Positions 18,358-22,454 of a stretch of DNA of 22,454 nucleotides are shown here, piece by piece. The position numbers were made by a program, and so were the translations under genes. Positions within the stretch are counted from its first letter, which is position 1. Each line of letters opens with the position of its first letter. The stretch comes from Rhizophagus sp. LPA8_4_AMF (taxonomy: Eukaryota; Glomeromycota; Glomeromycetes; Glomerales; Glomeraceae): contig JADRCO010001112.1 in assembly GCA_021464525.1 (NCBI GenBank), forward strand, positions 1-22,454, written 5' to 3'. Below the pieces are notes generated by a model. That model made no database searches and had not been told where the DNA came from. It saw only the letters and a list, made by a program, of their open reading frames with translations.

Positions 18358-18775
18358 TTGGAACTTGAACCTATATGGGATATGATATGACTAACCCTAT
18401 TTATTCATACTGGATTCAATTTCAAGGGTAGGTTAAATAATGTATAACAGAGAGATACTTTACCCCAAAAAATAATCAAATAGATAGTAATAAGTTTTAA
18501 TTCATAAATCTTACACGCTACAGACATATGGTGCTATCAAAATACAAAAATTTTGTTGAACTGAGAGTGCTTTGATATTTGTGAAATTTTATTATTTTGT
18601 AACAATTTGTCTTCTGAAAAATATAAATTAATCCATGCAGACAACTCATAATACACGAGTAATAAAAATGAACGAGTGAAATTTATTAAAATGAAGGATA
18701 AGTTATTGTTTCAAGCTATCTACAACAATCATCAAACATTGAATTATTCATAAAAATATGGGTGCATTCTAATAA
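18358..18775. other. Intergenic stretch, possible right end of the IS607-like element
   Basis: The first 110 bp are less AT-rich and include GGGATATGATATGACTAACCC, which may belong to the transposon's right end. The remainder is AT-rich with no reading frame or RNA gene recognised, and precedes the 3' end of the minus-strand SLS1 gene. Confidence 0.4.
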
Positions 18776-21700
18776 TTATTTTCCTATATCATTAATAATT
18801 TCTAATGAAGTTAAAATGAAAATTTTCCATTGTTCTGAATAACTATCATTCTTTTCATTACTAATTTTTGTTTCCGAAGTAAGTTCGTGATTTTCATTTT
18901 CCTCTTTTTTATTTAATTTAGCAGAAGAATTAAATAGGTTTTCAATAGTTTGTGAGTTTGATATACTTGTAGGTTTGTAAATCAACTAAAAAAAATCAAA
19001 AATTAATAAATTTTTATAAAATGATAAAAGTTAATTAAATACTTTTACCTTAATCTCTGGCCTGACAATACTTGTTTCTAGTTCTGAAATCTTGCTTATT
19101 GTGAGAGTAAATCCATTATGATCATAATAACTAGTTGTATATAACTTGATACGTTCAAGATTATACGGAACCTTTATTTTTTCTCCTTTACTATTGAGAC
19201 TGAATGCATATTCTTTAGGGCATAGAATATCTCGAGCACTATAAAACAATTTAAGGATTAATGATGTATACCACGCGTCATTGTTATGTTGGAAATACCC
19301 GAAATACCTTCTATATAAACATTCTCTTATAAAATCATTCGTGTTCAGTGAGTCATCGACTGATTCTTTAATCATTGCAGACAATCGTAAATCTGTTGGA
19401 CTATAAAGAACGTTAAAATCAAATAATTAGCAGCGAAATGTCACTATCTTCAACAGTCTTACCAATCCATCAATAGTAGATCGGCTAATAACCGTTTTTT
19501 ACACAAAGTCGCTTCTTTAAATTTAAATGCAAAATCATTAACCTCTAGTAATATACTTAATCTTTCGTAAGATGAATAAGAATTTGATTTTAACGGAATA
19601 TAATCAAATTGAACGAATTCTTGAAATTTAATTATAGGCTTCTTCAAAGAATTCAAGAAATTTGAATCCGGATAGCTGAATATTAAACAATAAATTAATA
19701 ACAACTGTGTTATGAATCGAGACAGTGACATAGTAATCACCTAGGAAGGAAGGTTCTTAAATGACTATTTTCTTTGATCCACTCTTCAAGCATTTTATAA
19801 GAGAAATTGTCAGATAATGGGGAAACAAATAAATTTTTTTCGACATTTTTCTCGTCATGAAAAATATTATATCCAAACCTAATGAAAATTCGTTGAAATT
19901 TATAAAAAGTATATTATATAAAAACACGTGTTGTAAATCTTACACGGAACAAATTTCAAATTTTGATTTAGCTGATCGGCTCTCTTTTAAAAAATCGAGC
20001 AGAAAAATGCCTAGTTTGTTCAAGTTTGTTAAATTGTTTTGTATATTAAGAAACCGCGAAGAAGTCCCCTCCGAGAAACTAGATTCAGAAAAAATATATA
20101 TAAACGCAAACACAATGGAAATAATTAAATTGATAGATATAGTTACCTTTTGCTTTCGTGTAAAATATGTAAACGATCACTTAAAGTTGACTCATTGGCC
20201 TATTAAAAATTAGAACTACCACTAAGATTACTATAATGACATGTTATGATTTAAATAGGATAGACCCGTATTTCAAGCACGCACCACTTTTGGACCAACT
20301 CTACCAACTCGATGCCAATTAAGGTATCGGTTATATAAAGACATGGTCTCGGAATCGTGAATAGGAAAAAAACTGTATTCATTAAAATTCGCCGTGTCGT
20401 TACACAAGAGCAAATCTGTCTCATTTTGGTCAGGCTTGAAAAATATTATAAAATATTTACTAGATAATTTACTCATGAAATATTAATTAAAGTGATGAGT
20501 TTTTACCTGATGCCAAGCAACATTAAGTAATCTTGATGCTTCTTTGATATTTTGTTGCGATGGTCCTGAAATAATCAACTGTATAGCAATTTGATGCGAA
20601 AATAACAGAATTTATAAGAACTTCAAGAAATATAAGATGTTATAACTTGAAACAAAGTACCTGTTTGTTTGTATCAACCTCGATAAATATTCTCAATGAC
20701 ATGCAGATATCTTGCACAAACGGAATCTCTTGCAAACTCTTATTATTATTTTTAATGTGAGAAGGTAATTCCATGGTAACGGACTGATAAGACTTATAAA
20801 GACAATAAAATCAAAAATTAGCTATGGTAAATATGACAATAAAAATAATTGCCTTACTTCACAAATAAATACCGTAACTCTTTTGATCATATCTTTGGCT
20901 TTTTCAATATCTTGCGGAGAACCAGCAATTGTGTATGATAAATTTTTTAAGTCAATTTTAATTTTAACACTGGACTGACTTTCTAATTCCCGTAAAGTTT
21001 TCCCATCTGAAATCAAAATATTAAATGACGGCAGTGTAAAAATCGATTCCAACAATTTAGGAAGGTATCAAAAATAAAGATTATTCTAAAGTAAATACAT
21101 AAGATCAACCTGGTCCAAGCATGTAAAATAAGTCAATTGGCTTAGCTTGTATATCTAAATAAGTCATAAAAGATATAAGGATATAATAAGTTAATACCAT
21201 TTTGTAAATTATCTAGACAAAGAATTTTTTGATTATCATTATTCGACAAAAGAAAAAAATATTCCACTTTTGAGAATCACTAACATTGTTCCTCGACTTT
21301 TATTTCAACTTTCCAAACTTCGGAAATTAATTTTTCAATTAACTTATCTTTCTTTAGTTTATAATCTAAATCTCGCTTTTTAAGGAATGCTTTGAGTTGT
21401 GATACGACAAAAGCTTTATCTATTTTATTTACCAATTCCCGAAATTCAATGCTTGTTAGAAATTCTTTTACAGGTTTATACGATTCGATAATATCGTCAA
21501 TGTTTTCAATAGCGGTTAGAGGTTTTAATGAGAACTTCTCGGATAAATTTTTACTTTGACATAAATCTTGAAGTAAATTGTTAGACATTTCATTTACTTT
21601 TTCTGTTGATAATAAAGATTCTTTTTTCTTTCGAAGTTTTTTCTCTTTATTTTCTGTTTCGGAAGTTCTCGCTTTTTGTTTTGAGCTCTTACTAGATTTT

Positions 21701-21924
21701 TTAGGTTTTTTGTCTTTTTTTGAAGCATTATCTGATAAAGATTCTGAAAAACTCTCTATAATACTAGTTGAAGCATAATTTTGAACCACTTGTAGCCTTG
21801 ATACATTATAATTTGTTCGAAACGGACGACTAAGAGTTAAACCAATTCGTTGATTTATTATCAGATAATTTAAACATCGAGCTTGAGAATACATTGACAG
21901 AGATAAAAATTTTCTAGATTGCAA
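18776..21924 (-). CDS. SLS1: SLS1-like mitochondrial inner-membrane-bound regulator, about 759 aa
   Basis: Thirteen minus-strand exons: 21285-21924, 21110-21154, 20858-21006, 20661-20783, 20507-20578, 20285-20434, 20147-20199, 19944-20078, 19741-19878, 19463-19675, 19049-19400, 18776-18985, plus a possible 15-nt exon 21198-21212 that also keeps phase. Without it the sum is 760 codons. The N-terminus is a basic, hydroxylated presequence, followed by a K/S-rich stretch (about 70-105). Then come QLKAFLKKRDLDYKLKKDKL and VWKVEIK, and a KH-like module: DLFYMLGP, DGKTLRELESQSSVKIKID, YTIAGSPQDIEKAKDMI. A second repeat reads LIISGPSQQNIKEASRLLNV. These match the SLS family as I know it. Yeast Sls1 (643 aa) helps deliver mitochondrial transcripts to translation at the inner membrane. 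Several long frames on the opposite strand are shadows. The family call rests on motif memory; exon phasing is internally consistent. Confidence 0.8.
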
Positions 21925-22454
21925 GTAGATTGCTGATATTATTGCAGATTTGATTTCCTATTTTGGTGGACGTCTAAAGCGGATTTTCCCCAGCATCACC
22001 ATAAAAAATTCACTATCACGTGATGATAGTAAATTATTGCACGTCTGAAATGTGTGCCAGGTTGACGGCGCATGTACTGTGCCACTGATATTGACTTGTG
22101 TGGCGTGGCGCGATCAGCTTTTTAATTTGTTTATTGTTTACCCGTTTGCAATAAAACTCTCTCCCTCTTTTCCCTTTTTTTTATTTTAAAATATTTTTTA
22201 AAATCTACTAAAACAATAAAAAATAATGCTAAAGCAATAAAAAATTAAATATTTAAGTATGAAATATTGTTATACACGTAAGTGTTTTTTTTCTCATAAT
22301 ATACGCGTTTTTATAGATTATATAATGCTAACACTTTAGTCAAAGGAAGAAAGTTTAAAAAAACCAAGCAGAGTTATTTAACAAGTATAGAGACTCATAT
22401 GTTATTAGTTTTTATTAATATTTCTTCAGTTTTTGCGAAAAACAGATATTTATT
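21925..22454. other. Upstream region of SLS1 and AT-rich right flank
   Basis: The first 200 bp upstream of the SLS1 start are relatively GC-rich, including GACGGCGCATG and GGCGTGGCGCGATC around 22066-22116, and probably hold its promoter. From about 22140 to the window end the DNA is AT-rich with no gene recognised. Confidence 0.5.
22015..22024. promoter_or_regulatory. ATCACGTGAT palindrome upstream of SLS1
   Basis: A perfect 10-bp palindrome with CACGTG at 22017-22022, about 90 bp upstream of the SLS1 start codon. The wider context, ACTATCACGTGATGATAGT, extends the symmetry with a short offset. It is a candidate bHLH-factor site, the third in the window located in a promoter. Confidence 0.45.

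Noticed and set aside
15661..18775. tRNA or other classical RNA genes in the second repeat island
   Set aside because: I looked for tRNA B-box-like text on both strands and found only matches inside the transposon fossil, without a cloverleaf.
19857..20213. 118-codon open frame on the plus strand
   Set aside because: It is antisense to exons 8-10 and introns of the SLS1 gene, whose spliced phases fit; the frame has no recognisable motif.
20822..21055. Separate KH-domain gene starting MLESIFTLPS
   Set aside because: The first 16 residues are intron. The acceptor TTTCAG at 21007 joins DGKTLREL to the upstream MLGP exon of SLS1.

Overview
The window is AT-rich eukaryotic nuclear DNA with a fungal gene structure: short (50-160 bp) GT-AG introns, sometimes many per gene, and closely packed divergent and convergent gene pairs. 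The proteins are clearly fungal or eukaryotic (SLS1, TSC13, RPF2, coatomer zeta, KDM3-type demethylase). Very low GC, CCCTAA telomere-type repeats, many small TA-flanked transposon remnants and a decayed IS607/Fanzor element suggest an early-diverging fungus, most likely an arbuscular mycorrhizal fungus of the Rhizophagus type. That taxonomic guess is inference; no search was run.

Layout. Bases 1-4500 are repeat territory: a broken minus-strand gene start at the left edge that may come from a zinc-finger transposase, a 54-bp minisatellite built around CCCTAA tracts (391-545), a perfect 20-bp palindrome, a 401-bp TA-flanked element (1339-1739), and an 872-bp foldback element with arms of about 330 bp (2241-3112). 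From 4512 to 15660 lies a gene-dense block: KDM3-like JmjC demethylase (+), enolase-phosphatase E1 (-), mitochondrial ribosomal protein bS21m (+), coatomer zeta (-), very-long-chain enoyl-CoA reductase TSC13 (+), ribosome assembly factor RPF2 (-), and a 638-residue tail-anchored coiled-coil protein I do not recognise (+). Each spliced model except the SLS1 5' end was checked codon by codon, and exon lengths sum to whole codons.

Bases 15661-18775 are a second repeat island: a 330-bp TA-flanked element (15714-16043), a diverged direct repeat, and a fossil IS607-family transposon (about 16555-18357). The fossil holds a MerR-like/serine-recombinase pseudogene overlapping a TnpB/Fanzor nuclease pseudogene. 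All three RuvC acidic positions are still readable, but the reading frame is broken by stops and frameshifts. Many of the lesions look like C-to-T or G-to-A changes. From 18776 to 21924 (-) runs a 13-exon gene for an SLS1-like mitochondrial regulator, followed by its promoter and AT-rich DNA to the window end.

The genes are housekeeping functions and do not form a pathway. Divergent pairs (E1/bS21m, zeta/TSC13, RPF2/tail-anchored protein) share promoters of about 107-221 bp. CACGTG E-boxes occur upstream of the demethylase, in the E1/bS21m promoter and just upstream of SLS1. The most unusual content is the Fanzor/IS607 fossil and its pattern of decay.
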